Origin: a bacterium
Lineage (GTDB): Bacteria; Patescibacteriota; Minisyncoccia; CAIUEV01
NCBI GenBank assembly: GCA_021779255.1
Contig: JAJYBC010000003.1
Span: 1 to 42,568 of the forward strand
DNA length: 42,568 nucleotides
Direction of reading: 5' to 3'
The notes below the pieces were generated by a model that had not been told where the DNA came from, searched no databases, and saw only the letters and a list, made by a program, of their open reading frames with translations. Numbering within the stretch: position 1 is the stretch's first letter; every line of letters begins with the position of its first letter. The position numbers and the translations under genes were made by a program. Below are positions 25,015 to 34,250 of this stretch, in pieces.

Positions 25015-25656
25015 TTATTTCTGCGCTTCTGGTGGCCCCAGTGGAAAATCATCAGGAAGAATGACCATCTCGTTGCCTTTACTCGGATTTACTTCCAAAA
25101 TAATTTTAGAATTAGTCTGAATATCCGACCAATTAGCCTGTTTTTGCAGATAAATTTGCAGTTCCGGTGTCTCCGCTATTTTCTTTTGGATTTCTTGCAT
25201 TTTTTGCTCGTTTTCTTTTTGAAGTTGACTATTGTTGGTATTTTGAGGATCAACTTGACTAAGACTCTGTATTTCTTTCGTTATTTCCCCCGCTTTAGTT
25301 TGATCAAAATTTGGATTTTTTTCTAGTTTAGTCACCGAAGATACCTCGCTCTTATTAAGATTATAGTGAATATCCGCCGAAGCAAGCTGTTTTATAATTA
25401 AATTGTCTCCCGCAATTTTTTCGACTACGCCGGAAATCTGCCGAGGATTAGTACCGATAGATTGAGGCTCACCACTGGTAGAAGGACTGGCGACTGGGTT
25501 ATTTCCTGTTATTGAGGAATTTTTTTGCGAACTGAGAGGAACAGCTTGAACAGCCGAATTACCTTTATTCTTTTTGATAGCCACAATGATTAAAAATAAA
25601 ACTAGGATGACTACTAGTAAAGTAACTCCAATTGCTACCATTTTTCGTTTTTCCAT
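25015..25656 (-). CDS. Single-pass membrane protein of unknown function
   Basis: A 213-aa protein with an N-terminal TM helix at about residues 7-28, flanked by MEKRK and IKKNKG, so the bulk should lie outside. A Ser/Pro-rich spacer is followed by a beta-rich segment (ISGVVEKIAGDNLIIKQL), then a Gln/Glu-rich helical stretch (about 125-165) and a short C-terminal IILEVNPSKGNEMVIL segment. The VEKI-N-L-I-K pattern resembles small OB- or DUF5666-like barrels, a weak comparison. It lies upstream of the pilin-peptidase genes on the same strand. Function unknown. Confidence 0.6.
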   Translation of the reverse strand: MEKRKMVAIGVTLLVVILVLFLIIVAIKKNKGNSAVQAVPLSSQKNSSITGNNPVASPSTSGEPQSIGTNPRQISGVVEKIAGDNLIIKQLASADIHYNLNKSEVSSVTKLEKNPNFDQTKAGEITKEIQSLSQVDPQNTNNSQLQKENEQKMQEIQKKIAETPELQIYLQKQANWSDIQTNSKIILEVNPSKGNEMVILPDDFPLGPPEAQK

Positions 25657-25763
25657 TTTTTTTATTTAAAATATTTTTATAAATTTCTCGTTTTTACAAT
25701 TTTACACAATTTTTAAAAAAATGGAAAAAATATTCATAAAAGACATATTATAATCTCTGTTTT

Positions 25764-27653
25764 TTAAAATTGGATAACATCTCCCCATGTATAGCGACAA
25801 CTCGGTTTAGGCTTTTCCAAACAGGCTTTCTGCTGTTTCTGCGTCGTTTTAATTTTTTCCTCTGAAGAAAAATCTTTTCTTTTATTGGAAACGCTTGATT
25901 GACCCTTTTCGGAAAGATTAAGTCGATGAACGGCCAGAGTACCGAAAATCTGAGAAGTCTCTATCGAAAAATTTTCTCCTCGACTACCTCGAAAAAAATC
26001 TGTTTTATCGGTACTTCTGGTAATAGCAAAATAAGTACCCCGCGCAGAAGGTGGATTATTGCTGAAATAATGAACTTTTTGATTGTCACCCGCCAACAAA
26101 TAAAGAATTGGACGATAATAGAAAGAGGGCGCCCAAAGAAAAATTCCATCCGGACTTTGACCTTTTTCCAAGTACGAATTTTTGATCCAATCTGCCAAAG
26201 CTTTCTCTTGTTCCAACGTAACAGGGTAAGCTTCATCTTGAAACAAAATTTGATCTTCGGGATAGTTGCCTCTATCTTCTTTGACAGCACTTTGAGCAAT
26301 ATCAAAACGATTAACCAAATTAAAAATGTTCGAACCCAAGAGAATAATTACCGCTAAAATAGCGATCCTTTGTCCAAAATTAGAGCGAGAAATTTTTTGA
26401 AGAATTAAACCCAAAATAATCCAAAAAGGAACAACCGAAAACAAGAAAAAACGTGGACGTAAAGCAAAAGATAACGAATAAAAAGCCCACCAAGGTACTA
26501 AAACCCAAATGGTCAAAAAAATTAACAATTCACCCCGAATAATTTTTTTACGATCAATTTTTTCTTTTTTGACCCGAAGATAATACCCGTTAATTTTCAT
26601 TTGATGAACTAGCAATTGAACGAAAATCAGGATAATTGAAGCGGAGAAAAGTCCCGCTCCGGCTGTCATAGGTAAGCTTTGACGACATTTATCGTCGCAA
26701 CGAATATCAAAACCGGCTTTAGTCTTCCAAACTGGAAAATCAACCCCCTGATTACCCGTTAATGAGATAAAAAGACCTTTGGGATAAACCCAAAGATTTT
26801 GAATAACTTTTTCCAAAGTGCTATGTTTGGTATCTTTGTTCTCTTTTTTGCCAACAGTAGCAAAAAATTGTTGAGTATTGATACCATGACTCACATATTC
26901 GTTCAATATCAAAGGTGTCTGGACAATCAAAAAAAGCAAGCTGAATACTACCAACTCCTTTCCCCAACCCAAAAGATATTTTTGAGCCAGTGGCGGATCA
27001 AGAAATCTGGCTTGAAGCCAAAAAATCGCGGCGCTAGCAATTAAAATCACCGGCATCGCCACAAAAGAAACAAAGTGCATTTGAGAAAACAAACCTACTG
27101 ATAAAGCTAAAATAGCTACCCAAAGGAGCGATCTTTTTCTATTTGCTTCTTTTTTGGCTTCAAAAAAGTTAAGCCAAGCGTAAATTGTTAGCACCGAGAA
27201 AAAAGGTAGCATATTAGGATTCCAGCTGAAACGATCGTAAGTAACCAAAAAAGTTGAATTAACAGCTAAAGCCACAATTATTAACGCCCACTTGGTTTGT
27301 AAAAATTTACGTAAAGTTAAATAAAAAAGCGGGATCAAAGCTAAATTGGCTAGAATTTCCGGTAAAACAAAGACGGCTGGATGAGTGGAACCAAAAATTT
27401 TAGCCGAAAGATAAAGAAAATAATAGTAAGCTGGCCCTAAACGTAAAAAGCTACCGCCAGCTCGCGGTCCCAATAGAGGTAAATCACTCAAACCTTTCTC
27501 CGCCACATCTTTAATCAAAAAAGCATCTCTCGATTGATCCAATTGAAAGTGAAGCCAGTCAGTCAGGTGAAATAAACGCAAAAAAAACGCCTCGGCCATC
27601 AGGGCAAGAATAACGAGAGCGATAATTTTTTGGCGATACGATAAATGAAACAT
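25764..27653 (-). CDS. GT-C (ArnT/PMT-like, GT39/GT83) membrane glycosyltransferase
   Basis: A 629-aa multi-pass protein from the ATG at 27653; the frame is open to 27701 but the extra 16 residues are not typical. TM1 (about 10-28) is followed by FHLTDWLHFQLDQSRDAFL, with D39 and D43 where the catalytic Asp of ArnT/PMT enzymes lies. LGPAYYYFLYL and then ten or so TM helices follow. A soluble C-terminal domain of about 180 residues ends the protein. Expected role is transfer of a sugar from a polyprenyl phosphate to lipid or protein outside the membrane. Acceptor unknown. It is divergent from the PduL gene. Confidence 0.82.
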   Translation of the reverse strand: MFHLSYRQKIIALVILALMAEAFFLRLFHLTDWLHFQLDQSRDAFLIKDVAEKGLSDLPLLGPRAGGSFLRLGPAYYYFLYLSAKIFGSTHPAVFVLPEILANLALIPLFYLTLRKFLQTKWALIIVALAVNSTFLVTYDRFSWNPNMLPFFSVLTIYAWLNFFEAKKEANRKRSLLWVAILALSVGLFSQMHFVSFVAMPVILIASAAIFWLQARFLDPPLAQKYLLGWGKELVVFSLLFLIVQTPLILNEYVSHGINTQQFFATVGKKENKDTKHSTLEKVIQNLWVYPKGLFISLTGNQGVDFPVWKTKAGFDIRCDDKCRQSLPMTAGAGLFSASIILIFVQLLVHQMKINGYYLRVKKEKIDRKKIIRGELLIFLTIWVLVPWWAFYSLSFALRPRFFLFSVVPFWIILGLILQKISRSNFGQRIAILAVIILLGSNIFNLVNRFDIAQSAVKEDRGNYPEDQILFQDEAYPVTLEQEKALADWIKNSYLEKGQSPDGIFLWAPSFYYRPILYLLAGDNQKVHYFSNNPPSARGTYFAITRSTDKTDFFRGSRGENFSIETSQIFGTLAVHRLNLSEKGQSSVSNKRKDFSSEEKIKTTQKQQKACLEKPKPSCRYTWGDVIQF

Positions 27654-27753
27654 AATAAATTTTATAATTCTGTCTTGTATTAAATTATCACACAATTTCA
27701 ATTTTAAAAAAATATTGTTAAACTAATAAAAAAATAACTTTAAAAAATAAATA

Positions 27754-28341
27754 ATGGAACAAGCAAAATTAAACATCGCGGTGCCGATCGAAATTTCAGC
27801 TCGCCACATTCATTTATCCCCAGAAGATATTACAATCCTTTTCGGTAAGGATTATCAACTAAAAAGAATAAAAAAACTTTCTCAGGCAGAAGACTTTTCC
27901 GCCAAAGAAACGGTTGAAGTCGAAATTAACGAGCAATCTATTAAAAATATCCGAGTCGTCGGACCAGCCAGAGAAAAAACTCAATTAGAAATCACTCTTT
28001 CGGATACTTATAAGATAAAAACTGACATCCCGATTCGCTTATCCGGCGATCTTGAAGGGACTTTCGGTTTTCGTATTATCGGTCCAGCGGGAGTGGTTAT
28101 CAAAGAAGAAGGAGCGATTGTGGCCAAAAGACATCTCCATATTTCACCTGACGAAGCTAAAAAATACGGTTTGGAAAACCAAAAAATAGTCTCTGTCCTT
28201 TATGAAGGTATTCGAGAAATTATTTTTCACAATGTAGAGATCAGAATTAAAAACGATTTTCATTTAGCCGTTCATATTGACGTTGACGAGGCTAACGCCT
28301 GCGGACTAAAAACGTGTGGGTTGGGAACGATCGTAATGTGA
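27754..28341 (+). CDS. pduL: PduL-type phosphate acyltransferase (phosphotransacylase)
   Basis: A 195-aa enzyme of the PduL/PTAC family, which exchanges CoA and phosphate on acetyl or propionyl groups with zinc at the active site. Motifs seen are ISARHIHLS (H18, H20), a duplicated AKRHLHIS (H127, H129) and FHLAVHIDVDEAN (H170, H174). The two halves show the internal beta-barrel repeat of the family. There is no microcompartment shell gene and no N-terminal encapsulation peptide, so it is likely cytosolic and used for acetyl-CoA/acetyl-phosphate conversion with an acetate kinase encoded elsewhere. It ends with TGA. Confidence 0.92.
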   Translation: MEQAKLNIAVPIEISARHIHLSPEDITILFGKDYQLKRIKKLSQAEDFSAKETVEVEINEQSIKNIRVVGPAREKTQLEITLSDTYKIKTDIPIRLSGDLEGTFGFRIIGPAGVVIKEEGAIVAKRHLHISPDEAKKYGLENQKIVSVLYEGIREIIFHNVEIRIKNDFHLAVHIDVDEANACGLKTCGLGTIVM

Positions 28342-28360
28342 TATGGTACAGATAAATCGC

Positions 28361-28388
28361 GTAACGACAGGTCGCGACCTGTTGTTAC
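28361..28388. repeat. REP-like palindrome, family B
   Basis: Arms GTAACGACAGGTCG and CGACCTGTTGTTAC are 14 nt each with one mismatch. The core GGTCGCGACC is the same as in 11401-11420 and 40067-40086. It lies between pduL and ileS. Confidence 0.9.
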
Positions 28389-28461
28389 AAGAGCAGTTTG
28401 TATTTTTTATATATTTGATGTATTTTATTCACGATAATCATAATATTTTTAAACATCCTCT

Positions 28462-31400
28462 ATGTTTTCTCCTGTCGACCCTAAAATATTACCTTCCGAT
28501 CGCGAAAAAAAAATTCTTCGTTTTTGGAAAAAATATAAGACTTTTGAAAAATCCATCGAAAACCGTCGGGAAGCTAAGACTTACAGCTTTTTTGACGGGC
28601 CGCCTTTCATCACCGGAGTACCTCATTTCGGAACCATTTTATCTTCGGTAGCCAAGGATGTTGTTCCTCGCTATTGGACGATGAAAGGTTTTCGCGTTGA
28701 TCGGCGCTGGGGTTGGGATTGTCACGGACTTCCCGCTGAAAATTTAGTTGAGAAACATTTAAAGATCAAAAGCAAAAGAGAGATCGAAGAGAAAATAGGC
28801 ATTGAGAAATTTGTCAAAGAATGTTTCCGCGTTACCGAAAAAATTGCTGGTGAATGGGAAGAAATTATCGATCGAATCGGCCGATGGGTCGATTTTAAAA
28901 ACGCTTACAAGACTATGGATCCGGAATATATGGAGTCGGTTTGGTGGGCTTTTAAGGAACTCTATAACCGAGGTTTAATCTATCAAGATAGTCGAATTTC
29001 TCTTTACTGTCCTCGTTGCGCCACCCCTTTAGCTAATTTCGAAATCGCCATGGATTCCAGTTATGAAGACGTGGAAGATATTTCTTCTTTCGTGCGTTTT
29101 GCTTTGTTGGAATCAGCTAAGGAAAAATTAAATTTAGCTTTAAACTTGGAAGCTTATTTTGTCGCTTGGACTACAACTCCTTGGACTCTTTTGGCTAACA
29201 CCGCTTTGGCTGTTAATTCTAATTTGGATTACGTGATCGTCAATCAAAAAGTCGACGGTAAAAGCCAATATTTAATTCTCTCCGCAACCGGTTGGCGAAG
29301 AATAAAAGAAAAACACAAACTTAAAGGTCGAATTGTTCGTCGTGTCAAAGGAGTGGAGCTTTTAGGATTAGATTACCAAAAATATCTAGATTTAATCCCA
29401 GAAATTATTGGACAAGTTCAAGATCAAAAAAATTTCTCCAAAAAATCTTCGCCCATTCAAGGTTGGAAAACGGTCGCTGGTGATTTTGTCAGCAACGAAG
29501 AAGGCAGTGGCATTGTCCATTTAGCTCCCGCCTTTGGCGAAGAAGATTATAATTTGGGAAAAAGCGAAAATTTACCTTTTATCTTAAATGTCGATGAGGA
29601 AGGCGCTTTTACAGACGGTAAATTTAAAGGTCGCAAAGTCTGGGAAGCTAATATTGAAATTCTAGCCACTTTAGAAAAACAAGGCTTGGTCCTAGCTAAA
29701 GAAAAAATTGTTCACAGTTATCCTTTTTGCCATCGTTGTCACACCAAACTAATTTATAAAATTCAACCGGCGTGGTTTTTACAAATCGATTCTTTGAAAA
29801 AAAAGCTAACTGCCACTAATGAAGAAATTAATTGGCATCCGGAATATTTAAAACACGGACGTTTTTTAAAAGGAATCGAATCCGCTCCCGATTGGAATAT
29901 TTCTCGTAATCGCTACTGGGGAACGGCTATTCCTGTTTGGCAGTGCGAGAAATGTCAAAAAGAAATTGTTGTCGGATCTTACGAAGAGCTTTATCAACTT
30001 TCCGGTCAGAGACTGGAAGATTATCATCGACCAAATGTGGACAATATTACTTTCAGTTGCCCCGACTGTGGCGGTTCGATGAAGAGAGTTCCTCAAGTGC
30101 TTGATTGTTGGATGGAATCAGGATCGATGCCTTTTGCGGAAAGACATTATCCCTTTGAAAATCAGGAGGATTTCAATCAAAAATTTCCAACTGATTTTGT
30201 GGCGGAATATGTTGGTCAAACCAGAGCTTGGTTCTATGTTTTACACGTTTTAGCCACTGCCCTTTTTGATAAACCAGCCTTCAAAAATGTAGTTACTACT
30301 GGGGTATTAGCTGGGGAAGACGGCCGTAAAATGTCAAAATCGCTGGGCAATTATTCGGACCCTAAGGAAGTTTTAGATAAATACTCAGCTGACGCTTTAC
30401 GTTTTTATTTGATGAGTTCCCCCATCATGGAAGGGGAAAATTTGGATCTTTCTATTGATAAAATTGCCGAGATTCAAAAAGGCCTTTTGCGAGCTTGGTG
30501 GAACTCTTATTTTTTCTTTGTCACTTATGCTCGTTTGGATAAATGGCAACCAAACAAAGAAGCTCCTTTTCGGTGGAGCGAGCCTCAATCCTTTAAAGAA
30601 GCTTGGCAGAAACCCGTTTCTGTCCTTGATCGTTGGCTTCTTTCCGAGTTGCATACTCTAATTCAAGAGATGAACAATTTAATGGATAATTACGCCATTG
30701 CCAAAGCTTCTCGTCTAATCCCGCCTTTCATTGACAAACTTTCTAACTGGTATATTCGTCGCAGTCGCAAACGTTTTTGGAAAAGCGAAAATGACCTCGA
30801 TAAAGGCGAGGCTTATCAAACTCTTTACGAGTCACTTGTTAAAATTAGTCAGGTCAGTGCTCATTTTATGCCTTTTCTAACGGAAGAAATTTATCAAAAT
30901 ATCAATTCGATTGATACTCAGAATGATCCGGGAGCCAATTCTGTTCACCTAACCGATTTTCCAACACCAAATCTGATGCTTCTCGACGAAAAATTGAATC
31001 TTGATATGGAAAGAATTAGACAAATTGTCACTCTCGGTTTATCATGTAGAGCTAAAGCCGGTATCAAAGTTCGTCAACCGCTGCAAACTCTTTTGGTGGA
31101 AAATAAAGGAGATATTGGTGATGATCTCTGGAATCTGGTTAAAGACGAGATTAACGTAAAAGAAATTGAAGAAAAAGAAAATCTAAAAAAAATTATCACT
31201 GAAAATCAATTAGATAAAAAATTCTTTGGTATCACCGAAAAAGAGGAAGCTGTTGCCTTGGATTCTCACATTAGCAAAGACCTGAAGTTGGAAGGAGAAA
31301 TGAGAGAATTAGTTCGCCAAATTCAAGAAGCTCGAAAGAAAGCCGGCTTTCAAATTGAAGATCGAATTATTCTAGGCCATCTTGGAAAAGAAGAGATTTT

Positions 31401-31548
31401 CAACCGATTCGGCTATATTATCGGCATTGAAGTCCTAGCCGAAAAAATTCTTAACCAAAAATTACCTAACAAAGAATGTGAGTTTGAATTTAAATTAGGA
31501 GATAAAAATGTCAATATTACTCTTTGCAGGATCAAAACACAAGCCTAA
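28462..31548 (+). CDS. ileS: Isoleucyl-tRNA synthetase
   Basis: A 1028-aa class I aminoacyl-tRNA synthetase that charges tRNA-Ile. The HIGH-type motif is GVPHFGTI near residues 50-57, and KMSKS is at 623-627. The WTTTPWTLLANTALAV segment belongs to the CP1 editing domain. GWDCHGLPAENLVEKHLKI and the long C-terminal anticodon-binding region match the eukaryote-like IleS2 class rather than the short bacterial type, as judged by motif and length only. A CPRC near residue 190 and two CxxC pairs near 500-530 could hold zinc. No T-box leader is seen in the 120-nt upstream gap. Confidence 0.97.
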   Translation: MFSPVDPKILPSDREKKILRFWKKYKTFEKSIENRREAKTYSFFDGPPFITGVPHFGTILSSVAKDVVPRYWTMKGFRVDRRWGWDCHGLPAENLVEKHLKIKSKREIEEKIGIEKFVKECFRVTEKIAGEWEEIIDRIGRWVDFKNAYKTMDPEYMESVWWAFKELYNRGLIYQDSRISLYCPRCATPLANFEIAMDSSYEDVEDISSFVRFALLESAKEKLNLALNLEAYFVAWTTTPWTLLANTALAVNSNLDYVIVNQKVDGKSQYLILSATGWRRIKEKHKLKGRIVRRVKGVELLGLDYQKYLDLIPEIIGQVQDQKNFSKKSSPIQGWKTVAGDFVSNEEGSGIVHLAPAFGEEDYNLGKSENLPFILNVDEEGAFTDGKFKGRKVWEANIEILATLEKQGLVLAKEKIVHSYPFCHRCHTKLIYKIQPAWFLQIDSLKKKLTATNEEINWHPEYLKHGRFLKGIESAPDWNISRNRYWGTAIPVWQCEKCQKEIVVGSYEELYQLSGQRLEDYHRPNVDNITFSCPDCGGSMKRVPQVLDCWMESGSMPFAERHYPFENQEDFNQKFPTDFVAEYVGQTRAWFYVLHVLATALFDKPAFKNVVTTGVLAGEDGRKMSKSLGNYSDPKEVLDKYSADALRFYLMSSPIMEGENLDLSIDKIAEIQKGLLRAWWNSYFFFVTYARLDKWQPNKEAPFRWSEPQSFKEAWQKPVSVLDRWLLSELHTLIQEMNNLMDNYAIAKASRLIPPFIDKLSNWYIRRSRKRFWKSENDLDKGEAYQTLYESLVKISQVSAHFMPFLTEEIYQNINSIDTQNDPGANSVHLTDFPTPNLMLLDEKLNLDMERIRQIVTLGLSCRAKAGIKVRQPLQTLLVENKGDIGDDLWNLVKDEINVKEIEEKENLKKIITENQLDKKFFGITEKEEAVALDSHISKDLKLEGEMRELVRQIQEARKKAGFQIEDRIILGHLGKEEIFNRFGYIIGIEVLAEKILNQKLPNKECEFEFKLGDKNVNITLCRIKTQA

Positions 31549-31583
31549 AAATTGGATTTTATACTATTTTTGCTAAAAATCGC

Positions 31584-32705
31584 ATGCAAAAAATTCGCCA
31601 AAAAGCCGACGGTATTTTAATTATCGCTAATATAGCCCTAGTCGTGGCCGGTCTGGTTTTAATTGCTTCGGCTGGTATTGCTCGCTCTCTTTCTGTATAT
31701 GGAGAGCCTTATTATTACCTTTCTCACCAGTTTTTTTATGGTTTTATTCCTGGAATGATCGCTTGGTTTTTCTTTCAAAATCTGGATTATAAAATTTGGC
31801 AAAAATGGGCTTTTCCTTTTTTTCTCACCACAATTGCTCTTTTAATCATTGTTTTTATTCCTGGCATTGGCTCCACTCTCAAAGGAGCCCAGCGCTGGAT
31901 TAATTTAGGTGGACTTTCTTTTCAGCCAACCGAGCTTTGCAAACTTTCTTTGATCATTTACCTTTCCGCTTGGTTATCCTCTCATCGCCAAAAAGCTTAC
32001 GAATCTCTCAGTGGTTTTTTAGGTTTTATTTTGATTATGGGAATCTTGGCCATTTTAATCATGAAACAACCAGATATGGGAACTTTGGGAATTATTTCCA
32101 TTACGGCTTTTTGGATTTATTTCGCTAGCGGAGCTCGCTTTCGCTACTTATTTTTGATAATTTTTGGCGGAATTTTCGCTTTTTGGACGATGATTCACTT
32201 GGCACCTTACCGCGCCGAAAGACTAATGACCTTTCTCGATCCCAGCGCCGATATGCAAGATAAAGGCTATCAAATAAATCAGGCTTTGATCGCTTTAGGA
32301 TCGGGAGGAATTTACGGTGTGGGTCTTGGCCATAGTCGTCAAAAATTTAATTATTTACCAGAGCCGGTCAACGATTCAATTTTTGCTGTTTTAGGTGAAG
32401 AGCTGGGGATGATTGGTTGTGTTTCTCTAATTTTTCTTTTTTTTATTTTAGGTTGGAGAGGTTTCTGGGTAGCCAAAAGAGCTCCCGATATGTTCGGTCG
32501 GTTACTGGCTACGGGCATCACTTCTTGGTTTATCTTTCAAGCTTTTATTAATATTTCCGCTATTTCAGCGCTAATTCCTCTAACGGGAGTTCCTCTACCT
32601 TTTATCAGCTACGGTGGTTCATCTTTAATTTTTGCCATGGCTGGAATGGGTATTTTATTGAATATTTCAAAACAAAGCAATATTATTCCTAACAAAAAAT
32701 ATTAA
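31584..32705 (+). CDS. FtsW/RodA/SpoVE-family lipid II flippase or SEDS glycosyltransferase
   Basis: A 373-aa SEDS protein with about ten TM helices, for peptidoglycan synthesis in division or elongation. Typical segments are GAQRWINLGGLSFQPTEL, KQPDMGTLGII, GSGGIYGVGLGHSRQKFNYLPEP and VPLPFISYGGSSLI. An ATG at 31524 would add 20 residues and overlap ileS by 25 nt. The ATG at 31584 gives the usual short N-terminus, so I prefer it. It follows ileS by 35 nt and is probably co-transcribed. The sequence alone does not separate FtsW from RodA. Confidence 0.9.
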   Translation: MQKIRQKADGILIIANIALVVAGLVLIASAGIARSLSVYGEPYYYLSHQFFYGFIPGMIAWFFFQNLDYKIWQKWAFPFFLTTIALLIIVFIPGIGSTLKGAQRWINLGGLSFQPTELCKLSLIIYLSAWLSSHRQKAYESLSGFLGFILIMGILAILIMKQPDMGTLGIISITAFWIYFASGARFRYLFLIIFGGIFAFWTMIHLAPYRAERLMTFLDPSADMQDKGYQINQALIALGSGGIYGVGLGHSRQKFNYLPEPVNDSIFAVLGEELGMIGCVSLIFLFFILGWRGFWVAKRAPDMFGRLLATGITSWFIFQAFINISAISALIPLTGVPLPFISYGGSSLIFAMAGMGILLNISKQSNIIPNKKY

Positions 32706-32708
32706 CGC

Positions 32709-32732
32709 AGGGGCGTATTGCAATACGCCCCT
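32709..32732. repeat. REP-like palindrome, family A
   Basis: AGGGGCGTATTG and its exact complement form a 24-nt palindrome just after the SEDS gene stop. Confidence 0.92.
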
Positions 32733-32740
32733 ACAATTTC

Positions 32741-32768
32741 TTTACAATTTTTATTTTTCCTTTATTAT
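32741..32768 (+). promoter_or_regulatory. Possible promoter for lemA
   Basis: TTTACA (32741-32746) and TATTAT (32763-32768) are 16 nt apart, about 40 nt before the lemA ATG. The AT-rich context makes a chance match possible. Confidence 0.4.
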
Positions 32769-32806
32769 TAAATAGATAATTTATTTCTAACTTCTAAAAG
32801 AATAAA

Positions 32807-33352
32807 ATGTATATCGCTATTATAGCCGTTTTAGTTGTTGTAATCTTAGCTATCGGTATCTATAATTCTCTCATAACCCTTAAGAATAAAACCGAGGAAG
32901 CTTGGTCCGATATTGATGTTCAATTGAAGCGTCGTTACGATCTGGTTCCTAATTTAGTAGAATCCGTTAAAGGTTATGCCAAACATGAGCAAGGTACTTT
33001 TGAAAAGATAACTGAATCGCGCAGTCAAGCTATGCAAGCCAACACACCGGCCGAGAAAGCTAAGGCGGATAATGCGCTTACTGAAACTCTCAAAAGTTTG
33101 TTCGCTGTCGCCGAAAATTATCCCGATCTGAAGGCCAATCAAAATTTCTTAGATTTACAAAATCAGCTGTCTCAGTTGGAGGAAACTATCCAACAAGCTC
33201 GTCGCTACTATAACGGCAATGTTCGCGATTTCAATATTAAGATTGAAGTTTTTCCCAACAACTTGTTCGTAGGGATATTAGGTTTCAAGAAATTTGAATT
33301 TTTTGAAGTTGGGGAAGCCAAAGAGAAAGAAAATGTGAAAGTCGAATTTTAA
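32807..33352 (+). CDS. lemA: LemA family protein
   Basis: A 181-aa single-pass protein. TM at about 2-22, then the family block YNSLITLKNKTEEAWSDIDV and RRYDLVPNLVESVKGYAKHE, NQLSQLEETIQQARRYYN, and VRDFN followed by FPNNL. LemA proteins are helical, anchored outside-facing proteins of uncertain role, often near peptidases. It stands between the SEDS gene and a DUF4870-like gene, with palindromes on both sides. Confidence 0.95.
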   Translation: MYIAIIAVLVVVILAIGIYNSLITLKNKTEEAWSDIDVQLKRRYDLVPNLVESVKGYAKHEQGTFEKITESRSQAMQANTPAEKAKADNALTETLKSLFAVAENYPDLKANQNFLDLQNQLSQLEETIQQARRYYNGNVRDFNIKIEVFPNNLFVGILGFKKFEFFEVGEAKEKENVKVEF

Positions 33353-33353
33353 T

Positions 33354-33380
33354 GTAGGGGCGTGTTGCAAAACGCCCATG
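33354..33380. repeat. REP-like palindrome, family A (degenerate)
   Basis: GGGCGTGTTG and CAAAACGCCC pair with a single internal mismatch. It follows the lemA stop codon directly. Confidence 0.8.
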
Positions 33381-33416
33381 TGTCCCGTAAAATAATTTAA
33401 CCTTTCACGAAAAATT

Positions 33417-33782
33417 ATGTCTCAAGAAAAAAAACCAAGCGAAAATAAAAATCATAATGATCATAATGATAAAGATGTCCAAGAAAACAAAGCCATTGCT
33501 TTTTTGAGCTATTTGTCTATTCTTTGCCTCATTCCTCTTTTGGCCGGTAAAGAGAGTAAATTTGCCCAATTTCACAGTAAACAAGGTTTAATTCTTTTTA
33601 TCGTTTGGATCTTGGCCTCTTGGATTTCCGGCTTTATACCGATAATCGGTTGGTTTTTACTAGCTCCTATTGTAACTATTACCGGTCTAGTTCTCTCTAT
33701 TATCGGTTTACTCAATGTTGCCCACGGAGAGACCAAGGAACTACCCATTATTGGTGATATTGTCAAAAAATTCAATATCTAG
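33417..33782 (+). CDS. DUF4870/Tic20-like small membrane protein
   Basis: A 121-aa protein with a charged N-terminus (about 28 residues) then three TM helices (about 29-42, 57-75, 78-100). The pattern KAIAFLSYLSILCLIPLL, FAQFHSKQGLILFI and LNVAHGE-KELPIIGD is typical for the DUF4870 group. Function of the family is not established. It follows lemA by 64 nt. Confidence 0.75.
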   Translation: MSQEKKPSENKNHNDHNDKDVQENKAIAFLSYLSILCLIPLLAGKESKFAQFHSKQGLILFIVWILASWISGFIPIIGWFLLAPIVTITGLVLSIIGLLNVAHGETKELPIIGDIVKKFNI

Positions 33783-33893
33783 TATCAAAAAAGATTATTT
33801 AAACAAGACCCGTTTTCTTTTAAAGAAGCTTAGATAAAATAAATTTATTTGTATTAAAATTTATTTGTATTAAATAATTTTTCAAAAACAAAA

Positions 33894-34232
33894 ATGGAAA
33901 TAAAAGGCCTTAATCCAACTCCCATTTCCGAAAACCGCAGTAGGTTTGTCCTGATTGCTCTTTTGGCAATCATGGTTCTCTTCTTATTAGTTGTGCTTTA
34001 CTTTATGAAACAAAAAAACCTGGGGGAAGTTAACATATCTCAAGAAAATCCCGCTAAAAAACAGTACGCGCCTTCTCTTGAAGAATTAACTCGTTTGACC
34101 ACTGCACCCGAGAATTTAAACATTAAGCCCAGCCCTGAAATGGTTATGGCATCATCGTCTTCCGAAGAAAGTGTTCACGTAAAAGTTGATAAAAATCTAA
34201 TCGACGCTCTCACTGCCCCTTCCAAAAATTAA
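33894..34232 (+). CDS. Small single-pass membrane protein, unknown
   Basis: A 112-aa protein with one TM helix at about residues 18-38 and a Ser/Pro/Glu-rich external tail. No recognisable domain. It is 18 nt upstream of the large surface protein gene and probably in the same operon. The 110-nt leader contains a direct repeat of AATTTATTTGTATTAA. Confidence 0.55.
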   Translation: MEIKGLNPTPISENRSRFVLIALLAIMVLFLLVVLYFMKQKNLGEVNISQENPAKKQYAPSLEELTRLTTAPENLNIKPSPEMVMASSSSEESVHVKVDKNLIDALTAPSKN

Positions 34233-34250
34233 ATTTTTTATTTTAATTCA

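Noticed and set aside
25899-26357. 152-aa ORF on the + strand
   Set aside because: Opposite to the GT-C glycosyltransferase gene, with basic low-complexity sequence and no domain.
28342-28461. T-box riboswitch before ileS
   Set aside because: The gap is only 120 nt, holds a REP palindrome, and shows no T-box sequence or specifier stem.
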